Shown here: one piece after another, positions 35,781 to 50,700 of the stretch
Numbering within the stretch: the first letter of the stretch is position 1
Layout of the letters: each line of letters starts with the position of its first letter
Assembly (NCBI GenBank): GCA_930367215.1
Contig: OV884058.1
Coordinates: forward strand, 170,172,478 to 170,236,477
Direction: 5' to 3'
Source of the DNA: Pollenia angustigena
Lineage: Eukaryota > Arthropoda > Insecta > Diptera > Polleniidae
DNA: 64,000 nucleotides
Notes under the pieces: model-generated
The model's database searches: none
Told to the model about the DNA's origin: nothing
What the model saw: only the letters and a program-made list of their open reading frames with translations
Translations under genes and position numbers: made by a program

Positions 35781-38700
35781 GTGAGTAGAGTTGTTTTTTT
35801 TTAAGTTTGAAAATTTTTTTTTTAATATAATTTCTAGGATTTAAAATTTCTTGGACTTTTTTATTTTTAATACAAAAATTCGCTTACCACCGGAAATTGT
35901 ATTGCAAAGAATACTTTAAAAGTTTATCCACAGAATTCCGTTTCCTCAGTATTCCCACCTCAGTAAACACCGTAGAAAGTTTAAAATGTACTCCAGCTCA
36001 ATAATGGCATTATCAGAAAGTTCCTTTGAATCATTAGATCAAGTTATGGTTAGTCGTTTCCTCCCCAGTTTAGGACAGTGACAAAGAAGGTGTTTAACGC
36101 CTTCATCCTCATTTTCAACTCAACTGCTGCGGTGGTAATTTAGGTGACCCAGATACTTTGCGTGTCTTGTAATAATTTATCTCCTGACTATTTTGACAAC
36201 TAACATTTACAAAGCCTTTCTACGCCCTTCGCTCATATAATTTTAAAGTCATGTCTGCTTTCCCAATTAAATAAGAGTTCAGTCTAATCGAATGTGTTCT
36301 CTTGTAGGTATTCTCTGAAATATAATTCACTTATCGGAATAGCTTTTGTAATGATGTCATTTCAGTTACCTAACGGAGGCCATGCACTACTCAAGCTCTA
36401 AGTCCAGGTCTGGCACTTTACAGTGCGTTTGCGTAGTGTATGGCTGTGTTTTTGCTACTTACGCAGTGAACTGAGTAAAAATCATATATTATAAATCATG
36501 ATATTTGCTTAAGTTTTGAAAACTGTATAGTAAACTTGAGTAGAGTATGTTAAAATCGTTTAGTTTAATTGCAGACATGTGTAGTTGAATTAAGTTTAAT
36601 TGTTGGAATATCATAGAGTAAAACTATGCAAAAAATCGACAGAATTATAACGCTTTTAATGACGCTAATGACTCATAAAAGTTAAATCCTACATAAAATT
36701 AATGAAAAAGTTAATTGAAAACTAAAAAAGGAAAAACTGTTTAGTAAGGATATGTTCCATGGGCAGCCATCGAGAGACAGCTCACTTAGGTCCTTTATTG
36801 GTCCCTTTGTGATACTTAGCGCCAATGCCCATCCTATAGAGCAGTTACTCAGATGGCGTCACTGCAAAGTCCAACAAATTCGTCTTCCTAATGAAGAGAA
36901 GAAGCGATTTAAGTTCTATCCTTGATAGATCCTCCAAGCAGGCAAACACCAGTTCCCCTAGGTATTTTTCGGTAATGCCCCGCAAACCAGGGCATTGACA
37001 GAGATAGTGAAGCACAGTTTCCTCCTCCTCATCCTCGTTCTGACACCTTCTACAGTAGTCGTTAAATTCCAGACCCATTCTTCAAGCATGAGTCCCCACC
37101 GGCCCAGTCACGACCGATATCACTGTCCTAATCTGGTTCCTGTTGAACCTAAGTAGAGAGCTAGTTCTCCGTTCATCATATCCAGACCATAGTATCCTGG
37201 ATATCGAGCTGGTGGAATCACAGGTCCACCGCGTCTGCGCAACTCCATAAGACTCGCGCTTGATAAGTGATTTACAGTGAGCCAGCAAATTGATCAATGA
37301 ATACGTCATTCATGCGACCACCACGTTTGGCCAGCCCATCTGCTACCGGATTGCCCGGGCACTCTGAGTGCCCAGCTATCCATATAAGCGTTACCCTTGA
37401 ATGCTTCGCAAACTCATTCAAAGACATCCGATATCCAACAGTTAACCTAGATGTCGTGAAGGCACCTGCTAGGGAAGCAAGTGCAGCCTTGCTGTCAGTA
37501 AATATACGTATATCTCCCGATATTCGATGATACCTCAGCCAGTTTGCCACCCGCCTTAATCCAATCCATCAGGGTCAATCGAACATCTGATTATCCCGGT
37601 TTGTTCGTAGTCACGGGCTGACCAGCCGTGCGCCGCGTTCAGCCGTGTCGCTGAGCAAAGAGCCGTCTGTCTGGCCGTGATATCCACCGGGAGCAAGTTT
37701 AATATCGTAAACAGCGCCCTCGTGGGAGTAGATCGCATTGATTCCGTGATCATCAAAGCGACCAGTCTATGTACCTTCTTAAGAATCGTGCGGTGCCTGC
37801 TCTTATCCAATACAGTCCACCATACAACGACTCCGTAATACAGAGTCGACTTTACTACAGCCTCAAAGATCCAATTTACACACCTCGGGCCCATGCCCCA
37901 GTTTCTGCCAATTGCACCTCTACACGCATATATGGCAACTATTGTCTTTTCACTCTCATCCGGACATTAAGTCCCCATGACAGCTTGATATCCCGAACTT
38001 GGCACTGTGGGAAACCTAAGGCTCAGTTCCATTTAACCTCGGAAGTCCTCGGTCTTTTACCCAGCGGGAAAATAAGGAATTGATTACATAAATAACTAAA
38101 AAAATAATGTGTTATTTTCGAAAGAATAATAATGCATTCATGGGAATCGAGAAGGTAATTTTATTGACACAATAATTATGATTTGATTACCACTTATATT
38201 CTCACATTTGCAGAACAAGGAATGTATTGTTTCCATTCGTAAAAATGGTTCGTGTTTTTTCTTCTGTTCGTGACAATTATTCGTATTTTTTAGAATTATT
38301 TAAGTCATTCCCAGTATACATTTAAATAATTTATTACAATCCTAGGACATGTACTGTGTTAAGAATAATGAGTTCTGGAATCAAATATTTATCAATATAT
38401 GTATTACATTCTCGTTTCCTATTGATTACATCTTCCCGCTGGGTACTTCCTCGTAAAGAGTACTAGTTCCGTCTTAGACGGATTGACTCCAAGTGCTGAG
38501 TACCTTCATAGCAGCCTCCATACACTGAGACATTATGTTCAAATGTCTCCCTGTGATGGCCACCGCAACATCATCAGCATACGCCACTGTTTTAATCCTT
38601 ATGTTGTCCATCTTTGTCAACATGGTTTTCATAGTCAAGTTCCACAATAGTGGGGATAGAACCCTTGGGGAGTTCCCCTGGTCACCCATATTATGCAATT

Positions 38701-41700
38701 ATGAAAACAATCGCCTAAATTATAACGCTAATGAAGAAGTTAGTGGAAAACTAAAAAAGAAAAAACTGTTTGTATCTGATCAAAATTAGCCGTTATTTAG
38801 AAGGACAAAAAGGTTGACAAAAAGTCGCTGGTATTTTATTCAAGACAGAAAGTAGTAAAAATTAGACCGTCCAAATTGTTAAAAGTATTCATTTGAAAGA
38901 ACACTCAATGGTTTAAATCCATCAATTTAGTCTTGAAAAGAGGAAAATAATTCGTTGTTCTTGTGCAATAACAAAACCTTAATGGATCGTATAAGTGTAT
39001 TTTTCCAAGTACTGCCAGATTATTCTTTATTCGAGAATTTTGCTGATGAATAAGCTATAAAAACGATTTTGGCTACATACATCATCATTTCGCACACTTA
39101 ACGATTCTATATAAGTATATATTGGTTCTTTTTTTAACGTTCATACACATAGAGCCGGGTCGGTTAGATTGGACCTTCAAAGCCAAAAATTAGATTGAAC
39201 CACCAATACAGTACGTGATATGCCTAGTTAAGATCTTTTGACAAAATTTCGTCTATTCCTCAATTTATTTATTTATTTAAAAGTCTATGGAAACTTCCTT
39301 ACAAATTATATTATAAAACAAAAAAAATATCATATATATTATTTCTAAAGCACTTTTTTTTGTCGGTTGCAAATATCTCCCATACCACCGCATCAAATTT
39401 AATGAATGATATCTCATTTTAAAGCTTATTTCTAACACTAATGACGAAAAATAATTAGAAATTGAAAAATTAATATTTTCATTGATAAAAATTACGGTGC
39501 GAAATAGTCGCACGGGTCATCTAGTTTTACAATAATATAAACAATAATTACTTTAATACCCCAGCCAGCAAAATAGTCCTATGTCTTCTGTTTGTGGCTC
39601 AATCACGCAAAACTCGCTTAACGGACTTGGATAAAAATTTGGTAAAGGGACAGCATATGGCCCAGATTCAAATATAGGGTACTTTTTAAGAGGGAAATTG
39701 GGGGAAAATTTGGTACTTTGGTACTTTTTCTTTTTGATGAATTTGGTTGCATATTGCATAAGGTCTAGATTAAATTATTCTTTTTAAGGATAAAATTGGT
39801 ACCCTTTAAATAATAAAACGGGATAAAATTAGCACTTTTTTAAAAACAGTTTGGAATCAGCCAAACATTTTTAAAGTTGATTATACAAAAATATATTACG
39901 TTATTTAGAAAATGGAGGAGGTTGCACAAGTTTAATAGTTTATTGCGAGCGTAATTAGGGTTGTACGAACAGAGATCGGGTGGATAAATACTAGAACGAG
40001 ATACTTGAGGTCAGTAGCCGCTAAGGGCAAAACATTGGTCTTTTCGAGGTAAAAACATTGATATATCATACTTTAAGTTCAGTCTGTAAATGCCTAAGGT
40101 ATAACGAGAAATGTAAAAAAGGCTACCCCTACATTCGGCAAAAAAAAAAAATTTTCGTCAACATCCATGTAAAAATATACTTTATATTAGAGTGTATATA
40201 GCGCACTTTTTTTCTCTTGTAAGGTGGTACGCTCTAATGGGTAATATCAAACATTTTTGAAAACCATCATGCCACATTGACAAACATGAATTTTGCCGTT
40301 ACATGAGTATGTTGTCATCATACCAAACTGACATGCCAAGTATGACCGTGTAATAGCCGCCTTAGATTAAAATTTATTTTCCCAATATTCATGAGCATTT
40401 GAATCGGAACTCAGCCCCAATAGTTTGTGGTTGAGGAATGCGTGCTCATGCCATTTTTTATGTAAGGCGCGCACATTACCAAAATTAGTTAAATTTGAAA
40501 ATTTTTTTAATAAATCAGTAAAAATATCTTTAATTGAAAGATTTGGCTTCAATAGGATTAACTATTTTAAAGATTTAAAAAATATGAGTCTTACTCAAAA
40601 ACGCTTTGGCTTATTGAAAAAACTAAAAAAAAACGAAATTCCGCAATAAAATTATAAAATATTTTCTTTCTTATTGAGGTCGGTCATACATTTTATCCCA
40701 CTAGGAGCGTCTCCTGGGCATTTATGGGACTTTTTCTTCAATATATTTCTAGTCTGCATTGAAAATTTTGTATGGGAGCCCCCTTAAGGAATAGAGATAG
40801 CGGGTAGGTATGTTAGAAATAAAAGGTTGGGCTGAAAAATAAAGTGGGGTCGGTCATACATTTGACCCATCTAGGGTTTAAGAATTTTATTAAACTGCCA
40901 ACAACTAGGTTAAAACGCCAGGTGCCCAGCTTGTCTCAAAAAAAAAAAAAAATGCCAGTTTCTTGCACAGTGTAATTGATACCTTATTTTATTGCAAACA
41001 TATACGAAACCAATGTTCGCATTCAACACTTCTGGGTTACGTAAATAAATAGCTACATATATGCTATTTGACAATATTTAATTTATTTTATTTCAAATAT
41101 ATGTATATGCAAGTATTAATTTAGATAAAATAAACTTAAACAAACATGTGTCCAAAGACCTTTGGACACTTGCATTTTGCGTGCGCAGTTCTGTTATCAT
41201 TAACTTAGAAAAAAGACCACACCTTCTGATTTTTTTTTTCGTGGTACAAAATGCATTGCATGTAACATCTCGGGATTCGGGACTTCAATTTTTAGAATAA
41301 TCCCGGGATTTCGGTATTCGGGATCGGCATTCCTAGTGTTTGCTGGTCAAACGGTTTCTTGATACCGTTACTGCTGCTCCAGCTGTGGTAAATAATCAAA
41401 AATTTAAGACTAAATTGAATACCAAAGTGAAACGATTACTTCTGACCGATACCGAGTATTTTTTTACCGACACTACTTGGTACTCGGCTGCTAAGTATCG
41501 ATTACAAAAATACTTGGTACTTTTATAAAAGTATCGAATATGTACTTGTATTTACTCGTATCGTTTCATCCCTACTCCTGGCCATTTATGGGACTTTTTC
41601 TTCAATATATATCTAGTCTGCATTGAACATTTTGTATGGGAGCCCCCTTAATGAATGGAGCGCTATCTATGTTAGAAATAAATGATTGAGATAAAAAATA

Positions 41701-44700
41701 AAGTGGGGTTGGTCATGGCGGTTAAATAAAATTCAATCAAAAGTTGCTAACAGATTTGATCATAAATGTCTTGTTTTGTTAGTAGCTTCGTTTTTTATAT
41801 GTCTGCAACAAATTAGAAGCCTAGCTGCTTTTTGCAATTTTTTTATGAATTTTTAAAAAACAAAAATTTCGATATTTTGATAAAAAAAAAATTTTTTTTT
41901 CCAAAAAAAATTATATGTATGTATATCTAAAACGACTGCTCATATTAAAAAAAAGTTTTAAAGAAAATTTTATTGCGGAATTTCGGTTTTTTTAGTATTT
42001 TCAATAAAGTAAACCGTTTTTGAGTTACGCGAATATAAGTTGTGCCACCTCCTTCATCTTCAAAATAACGGTATATCTCGAAAACAAGAGCTAACCTAAA
42101 AAAAAACGGTGGGCACCATTAGATTCAGCGTACCCGAATTATGCCAAAGAGCCAAGTGCCCGGCTTGTCTAATTTTGCAACTAGCACAGTGTTATTAGCT
42201 GCTTTCAGAGCCGGGCAGCTCTTATTAATAAATCAAATAATTTTTGAATAAATATTACTTAGTTATGTGCCATATACCCAGTGTTGGGCAAAATACATGG
42301 TTTGCGATATTTAAAATACAAAATACTTACACAACTGTATGTATTTAAAATACAAAATACACCCAGTTAGCCATGTCTTCAAGACAACGTTGACGACGCG
42401 TACAAGACCCATAGTAAATCCCTGACGACATGTTGGCGACAGCCCGTTCAAATCCTCGACGACTGTTTTGAACAAGGGTCACTTAAGTCGTGCTCGACAA
42501 TGTGAGCGACATTATCATGCACATTGTCGTTAATGATCATATTGGTAACAATGTGGTTAAAGTTGTCATTGGCGACTATATAAAAGATTTTTTTTCTCAT
42601 TAAGTCGTTAATACCCGATTTGCGACATTACCTTAATACTATCGTTAATTAATGTATTGTGGACACTATCTACAATTTAGTTGCCGATAGGGAAGTTACA
42701 ATCAGGAATGTAACGAATACCGATACCGATATATCGGCGATACGTCAGATTTGCCGATATATCCTGGATGAGGGGAATGGGATAGATACTAAAAGGTCAA
42801 ATAGGCTTCACTGCATGCATTTTATCGTCAATGTGGTTTTAAACACGACAAAATGCACACAATGGTCACTTACGTTGTCCTCAATAAAGTGTTATTCAAG
42901 ACAAATTTAAAACAATGTCTTCAAAGAAGGCGTTTATACGATTTCAAACACGACAAAATACACGTTTTTTACTTAAATTGTCGTCATCAAAGTTATATAG
43001 GAGACAAATTTAAAAATGTCCTGAAGATATCGTTGAAGACATTTGCGTCTATGACCACTTTGCCAACTGGGCATACTTCCATTTATTGTACGTATTTCAA
43101 ATACAAAATACTTCCACATCATGTACATGTATGTATTTAAAATACGAAATACACCATTTTTATTAAAACCAAAAAAATACATTAGTTAAAACTAATTAGC
43201 AAAACAATTCTTTCCTTTCATAAACATCAGATGTTTTAATGCAGCATCAGACAAACAGTTTCTTGTTGGAGAATAAATAAAACCTGCTGAAGAAAAAAGT
43301 TACGAAAATTGTAACAAATGTAACTAAACGGCATCAATGATTCATCTATAAAATGTCAAACAGTGCACTTACTGGGGTTCAAATATGAGGTCCTTTTCGG
43401 TAATTCTTCTCTTTTCGAAAAATTTGGTATAGAGACAGCATATGACTTTGATTAAAATACAGGGTACTTTTTATTATTTAAAAAATAAAAAAAAATTGGT
43501 ACTTTTTGTCATTTTACTCTTTTTGATAAATTTGGTGTACAGAATACATACGGCCCAGTGGAGAGGAATATACATTCATATTTTGAGACCCTTTGCTTTT
43601 CATGGTGGACTGAAATCAGATAGAAACTAAAAATCGTAAAGATCAATCATCTCTGATATAACTTAAGGCTAGATTACACTATTATACTTTGTATTATTAC
43701 ATGTCAAAAACTCAAGTAATATGACAAAGTGTGATAGTGTGAATGCAATGTGTCACGAAAATGAAAAGTATTAAGAAAAAAATTGACATCCCATACGACT
43801 TCATCGTTTTTTGAAAAATTTCTAAACAATAATACTTTTCATTGGATCAGGGTTGCATTTTATTTCATGTGTGAGTGTTTATACTTTGTGTGATGGTCTG
43901 AACACAAACTGTCATGTTACATTAGATTTTTTGACAGTCGCAACAAAACTCATTAGATTTCTATCTCACAAAGTATTATGGAATACGAAAGACTTGTGAG
44001 ATAGTGTTATCTAGGCTTAAGTAGGATCTCATAACTGTTCCTAATAAATTATTTCTATTTTCAGGTCGACGCATTAGAAACGAAAAGATTTTATCGAAAA
44101 TTGTCGCCAACTAACAATTTAAATTGTTTATTTTCAATATGTATTTCTTATTTTTAAGTCTTAAATACTATTAATTATTATTTCAATTAAAATCCAAGTC
44201 AGCCGGGAGCTAGATCTTTCTGGACAACACAAAACATTCCCCTCTCGGAATATTTAAGCAATCTCTGACATATCCGTAATTAAAAGGTTTGCTTTTCGCT
44301 TCTTAAACTAACACATAGACAGATAACATCAAATAGATATTTTGAGGATAAATATGATTATAATGTGTAGGTACCTAGATTGCGTCAATCAATAACTACC
44401 TGTCTGGACACTTTCCCAGAAACTAAAATATTGTTGCACGATTGTCTTGATTGTGCACCGAATTCCTGGTAAAAAAGCCACAACATTTTATCCTCTATTT
44501 TCAAAGCTGCTTCGTTTGAAAGCAATTGAACACAGAGAACACCACCGGTTGTAAGAAAAAGATTTACGTGGATACCTGCCGTGAAGGCCCACTCAATGGA
44601 GCATCTAATTCACTTAGGCACCGCCCCTAATTGTGAGAGTAACCAGCACACCCAAATTAAGTGCCTAATTCGGTACGATAGTACAATCGCCCCTTGCTTA

Positions 44701-47700
44701 GAAGCTGAATCTATATGACCTCCGCTAATTTGGAAATATCCTAACAGCAGTTGTTGAGTAGCAACAGCACCAAGGAATAGTCCTCCCTCAGTCCAAAGTA
44801 TTTGACAAATGGTGAAAAATCAGCCCTATAGTGGGAGATTCAGGATATTCATTTCCACGACTTTGGGCTTGAACCACAGCCATTACGTGATCTCCGAAAG
44901 TATCCCTTCGTAAAAAAATCTTCTATCCGTTGCACCCCTTCGATCATGCCTGGCTTCCGACTCCCGCGGTGCCAGATAGGATCTCTTCAATCACAAGCAA
45001 TTGTAATGATCTCTTGAGATCGGTCAATTTTGGATTTTTGCTGAAACCCAGATATTTGCTGCTCCTCATTATGTCCCGGAGGTTGTAATACCAAAAGTGG
45101 AAAAATCCTTAAGATGATCCCTACATACGTGGAGAAAAGAACACCGCCAGCAAACCGATTCCTGCAACGGTTTACGGGGAAAATAAACATTTGAGAAAAC
45201 CACGTGATACACAAAGTGACCTCTTCCTAATTAGCCAATTTAGGAATACTAGTTTTCGCACAACCCACTGGGAAGCGCGTCTTAAACTCGAAATAATAAA
45301 ATTGGAGCGTTTGATATAAAGAACATTCAAGTTTAATTTGAAAATTTTTATATTTTAGATTTTCTTTTAAGGCACATTATTCACTCTCTAGTCCTTCCAT
45401 TTAACAACTTAACATATAATTGGAAATCTAAGTTCATTCTTTTGATGGATGTTTTAATAAAAATCAATCTTAAGCTGGGATCACACGATTGCCGCAATGC
45501 ACCAATTTTCACACTTTTCAATACACCAATCGTGTGACTGCACAACCAATTGGCTCATGTACCAATCGAGGACAATATTGTGCTTACTTTTACCAATCAA
45601 ATGCAACCCTGGTGCGGCAATCGTGTGACTGTTTGCTATGCAACCGCGCGTCAATAAAAATAACAAAAATGCACCAATATTTATTGCCTTCTTGTGCGGC
45701 AATCAAACAACACAATACGCGCCAATATTTGCCTTATTTTAATAAATTTTACGTTTTTGTGTTTCCTTTAGCAATCAATGAAGATAAATATGTATTTATT
45801 TATTATGCATTTAAATTTTTGTTATTAACTGTTAAGTGCGTATATTTTTATGTCGTTGATATTTCTTAAAGAAAATATTTGTTACCTTGAAAACGAGAAT
45901 AAAAAATTTGTTAAAGTAGCCGAGACTTCTCTATACTAAACGATATCGGCAGTAAAATTAATACAGTTACAGAATTTAGTTTCTGATATTTAAATAATAT
46001 TATTTAATAATATTATAAAAATTTTCTATGCAAACGTTAACATTCGAAATTGTTGAACTAATTTTTGAAATTTCATAAATTTTTCTTAAAATATTTCTAA
46101 TAAAACTATTCAACAAAAAATTGTAGAGTATCTATGAACAAATTTTTCGTTTTTAATGAACTTACCAACTAGAACTTCCAAACAAATAAAAAGCTACCAC
46201 ATCAGCTGTTTTCGCAGTTGTCAAGTAATAACAACCGTGTGACTGTGCTGCGGCAATTATTGTACCCATTTCACCAACTAGTACCAACTAGCGGCAATTA
46301 TATTTGTATAAAACAGGGCAATCGTGTGATTTCAGAATATTTGATTGGCGCAATTTCTTTATTGTGCGTCAATAAAGCACAATCAAAATTGTGTCATATT
46401 GGTGCATTTGAGGCAATCGTGTGATCCCAGCTTTAGTGTTAGGATGATTTTTGTGATGCTTCCGCAAATTTATAAAATTGTTTATTTAAAACAAATTCCC
46501 AAAAGTAGAGCAAACTCAAAAATTAGTAATTTAACTTAAAAAGTCAAAGAACCTTGTTTTTTAACATTTTTGGATTTTGGTTAACGGTCTTTATTATATT
46601 TATTTATTTATTTATTTTAATATGATAATCTCTTTAATTTCTATATGATTTTTACTCCACTTTAACACCAGTTCTCTTACACATTTCTAGATCCATTTCC
46701 TTCAATGCTGCCCATGTCCATGCCTCGACATGTTATTATGCCACCAAGAGTCACTCTACCCGGCGTAGAAGTAACACTACAAAATGATGACCTATGGAAA
46801 CAATTTCATCAAATTGGAACGGAAATGATTATAACAAAATGTGGAAGGTTAGTTTTCTTATCGTTTAACGAAAATCAAACTTCTCTATTTCTTTTTTCCT
46901 GACAGCCAGGTATGAAATATGATTTCTTATTGTTTGTTTTTCTGCTCTAACGAAAAATTATGGTTACTTTGAAATCAATTATCCTAAATAAGCCTTGTTA
47001 ACGAGGCGCCAGTATCCTTTTGTTTACCAACACCAAAACGCAGCACTCAGTCCAGACGCAAAACTCGAAAAAAATCGCGCCTCGTCAAAATGATTGCAGT
47101 TGGTTGACTGACTGCCAGTTTTTGTTGGTTGATTGTCTCAGTTTATACATAAATCAATTGTGTGTGTGTTTTTCTTAGGCGAAATAGAACGAAAGGAAAA
47201 AAAATATATGAAATTTGGTGGCACAAAGATTTTATGATTGCATTAACACATCCATACAAAAAACCAACAATTACTAACTCTGTCTCGAAACAAAAACTAA
47301 AGTGACGATTTTGACGGTGTGACGGGCATTTTTTTTTTTTTGAGAAAATTTTTACGGTCACTTGAGTGCAATTGCGTTTTAAGTGAAATGGTCATTAGGC
47401 AACGGCGCCTGCTAAAATGAGCACAAAATACACACAAATATTAACAGCGTCGCGACAAGATTTTTCACACACAAATATCAGATAGGAGAATCCTAAAAAC
47501 TGTAGTGTTGTAACTACAAACAAAAATTTAATTTTAAACTAAAAAAAATATAAATTTTCGAAATTAAGTGTCGCAAACAGGAAGGAACCAACCGCATTAA
47601 CAAGCACAGACAGGTAGTTTACGAACATTGAGCACAAGACAAGAACTTCTTGTGCTAAATCTTAGTTAGTGGCTTGTTGAATAGATACATTTTATTATTT

Positions 47701-50700
47701 TCTAATTTGCATTTCATCTTCTACAAACGTCTTAAAAGATCTTTATGTTTTAAAACACTGAAAAACTTCAAACCGGGAAGATTTGAAGTAAATGATAAGC
47801 GAAATTTCTTTTCTCTTTTATTACTCTCTCTTGCTCTATTGCCTCGTTATCATCACCAACAGCAGCAATAACAAACAGCTCTAGCTTTTTTTGTGAACAC
47901 CACGATCATCTTTGTGATCGTAAGTCTTTTTTAATCGAAGTTGCTTGTCGTATTTACAAGCACAGTAATGTGGCGTCTTTGTTATTTATGACTTGAGAAC
48001 TCAGTAGGATATTCCATGGTGACGTGACTCTACATGTTACATGTTGTATACAACACATTCACATCTTCGACAGCCCACAGTTGCAGTTGCATATTGAACA
48101 TCCTTCACTTTGTCGTAATCTTTTATGTTCTTTTTTTGTCCATTTAATGTTTTTTTTTTTTTTTTTTTTTTTGTCAAGCGGTAAATTTGTTTTGATATCT
48201 TACGTTTTCCATTTGTCCAGTTGCTAAACTATCGCTCATAAATCTTGTTAGTCAAGGATGTTCGCTCAAACATCTTCTCCTGTGATGGAGTAGAATGCAG
48301 GCACGTTACGTAAACCATGTAACACCTATAAATAACGTGTTAAATGTTATCTGGCTTTTAAGAAAATGATTTCACCTTTTTTTTCCTCTACATTCATCAC
48401 GAACATTATTTTATGACAATTTTAATTTTTTTCAATTTTATAGTTGACGAATGTGTGTGATGTTCATGGCGTCTGTTTTCTTGAAATAAAGAAAATTTAT
48501 TGAATTTTATTGCCAAGTTTTTTTTCGGGAAAATTGGGGAAGTTTCGTGAAAAGAAATTTTTACAGATGCCGTTTTACAAGCTAAATAATTTCATTTTTT
48601 TAAAACGAAAAAACATCAACATAAGATATCATTTAACACGTTGGCTGCCAAAGCCTTTTTAGAATTTTGATCGTTCAGTAGCAATGTCATTTAACCATTT
48701 TGGTCACCTAAGGCCAACAACTTATTTTTGTTCTTTTTTGTTTCTTTGTGCCTAAAAATAAGTTTGGACTACTCGCGAATTTATTTTGGTCCCTAATTTA
48801 GCAGTTATAACGGTTTTTTTGTGTCGCACATTTTCGTGCGACATGGCCTGGGAGAACATAAAACATGTTGTGGGGCCACGTCGCACGAAAATGTGCGACA
48901 CAAAAAAACCGTTATAGCTGCAAATTAGGGACCAAAAAAAAATCGCGAGTAGTCAAAACTTATTTTTAGGCACTAAGAAGAAGAAGAAGCATTGGTTTTG
49001 ATAAATTTACATTTTAATATCACTATTTTTGCACTCCATTAACAAATTGATTTTTTAATTTTAAGTTTATGGTTTTTCTACTGATCTCCAAATTGAATTT
49101 CTAATTTTAAGTGTATTGTTTTTCTGGAGATCTCCATTTGAATTTACATACATATATGTATATTGTTATACATATTTTTGCTCATAAATGAATTGATTTT
49201 TAAAAGAATTAATAAAAATACAAATTAAAATTTCCAACTTTTTTATTACCCAAAAAAATACTATTAAAAATACACAGCGGCCATGGGAAATATACCAAAA
49301 TGTTCACCACAGGCCAGAGAATCCAAATTCCATGTAAAATTCCATATTAAAATGTACGAAAATGTGCGACGTGGCCTAAGGGTAACATTTAGGTGTCGCA
49401 CGAAAGTGTGCGACGTGGCCTCAGGGTAACATCTGGGTGTCGCACGAAAATGTGCGACGTGGCGTCTGGGTAACATCTGGGTGTCGCATGAAAACGTGCG
49501 ACGTGGCAGCCAACGTGTTAAAGAAGGGGCTTGTTTGATTATTTTTTATGCAGAATGAGTTTTCCAGCTTTTTGTAGATAAAGTTACAAAAAATAGCCAT
49601 TTAGGTTTCATCCGAGAAAAAAAGTTATGTGCCCATGTTTTTCGCATTAGTTTGTTTTCTCCTAGTCTATAGCTGCAATTGAGCCGAAGGCAGAAAAATA
49701 AAAAAAAATTGCGTGTTCTAATGTGAGGCAGAAAAAACCAAACGGCAACTAAACTAGAAATACCTAAATAGGGTTTCGTTAGTTGCGACAAGTACTTCGA
49801 AAAATTCCACAAGAAAAAGAGTTTGCATTTTATTAAACGTTCACCTTCAGAAGCCCTCTTAGTACGCAAAATAAGTATCAATTTGGATGCTATACTGAAA
49901 CCACAATAGCTCAGTCACGTTTTACCAAGATGGAAGATCAATACAAAACGAACACTGTACCAGAAAAAGAAGTTGTGCCGCCGTATTGTGATTTACAACT
50001 CTTAATTAAAAGTTGGTGATCACAACACTCTCGTCAGAGATCATACGAAGCAACTACGTCCAAGAACTTCTGCTGTTGATATATCTCAAACATCCAACTC
50101 TCAACTAACTTTGTTTATCTTATGTAATAAAATTTGTAATGCTGGATCAATTATAAAATTACTTCATGCTTTTGTTTTGCCTCTCCTTACTCCTTATTAT
50201 TTTATTGATCTATATATTCGAACAAGCAGTCAAAAAAAACGCTTTCTTTCTCTTCCTTTGAAAACTGCCTTCACAAATCATTTCGGCATTTTTCTTATGT
50301 CACTGTTTTTATCTCTGCATGCTCTGTGGTTATAATTTACTATTAGTTAACAGTATGTTTATTGACAGTTAAAGTAAAAGTTAAATTATAACTGAAGTTG
50401 TTGAAATTGGCGTCTCTATCAAAGTCAAAAGAAATCATAGAATAACATTTGCACTCCGAGCAAATCCGATCGCATTTTAAGAAGCTAAGCTTTTTACTGG
50501 TCACCTCCAACCAAACTATTTTAACAGAGAATTTTAAACATATTATGTTTATTATATCCATATTATTGTTACCGATAATCATATTATGGTTAAATTAGGC
50601 CCCCATCAAGAAGCCCCAATCATATTATTATTGCCTCCAAACATGTTATGATCAATAATAACTAAAATTTTTTAAGCACGTTAGATCTTTCTGGACAACA

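Larger units (their letters stand above)
35781..46690 (+). other. Doc: T-box gene intron 1 (10.9 kb)
   Basis: Donor GTGAGT, acceptor TTTCTAG. It holds LINE fragments, at least four MITEs and several unclassified repeats, listed separately. No second gene was found in it. Confidence 0.85.
48637..49517. mobile_element. TTAA-flanked element with giant hairpin and palindromic tandem repeats
   Basis: The inverted ends are CACGTTGGCTGCCA and TGGCAGCCAACGTG, flanked by TTAA (48633-48636 and 49518-49521), which suggests a piggyBac-mobilised family. Inside, 48751-48975 is a large hairpin, and 49355-49505 is a tandem array. Both contain the palindrome GTCGCACGAAAATGTGCGAC. No protein is encoded. Confidence 0.82.

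Noticed and set aside
45489..45869. 126-codon open frame on the + strand
   Set aside because: It runs through the internal repeats of a MITE; the opposite strand has a matching open frame from the same repeats.
48149..48172. Poly(T) tract as a LINE tail
   Set aside because: No LINE coding or 3' sequence could be read on the minus strand next to it.
49355..49505. Tandem palindromic units as a CRISPR-like array
   Set aside because: Units are contiguous without unique spacers, and they lie inside a transposable element of a eukaryote.
49546..49881. 111-codon open frame on the minus strand
   Set aside because: No family resemblance and an A+T-rich intronic context; I treat it as chance.
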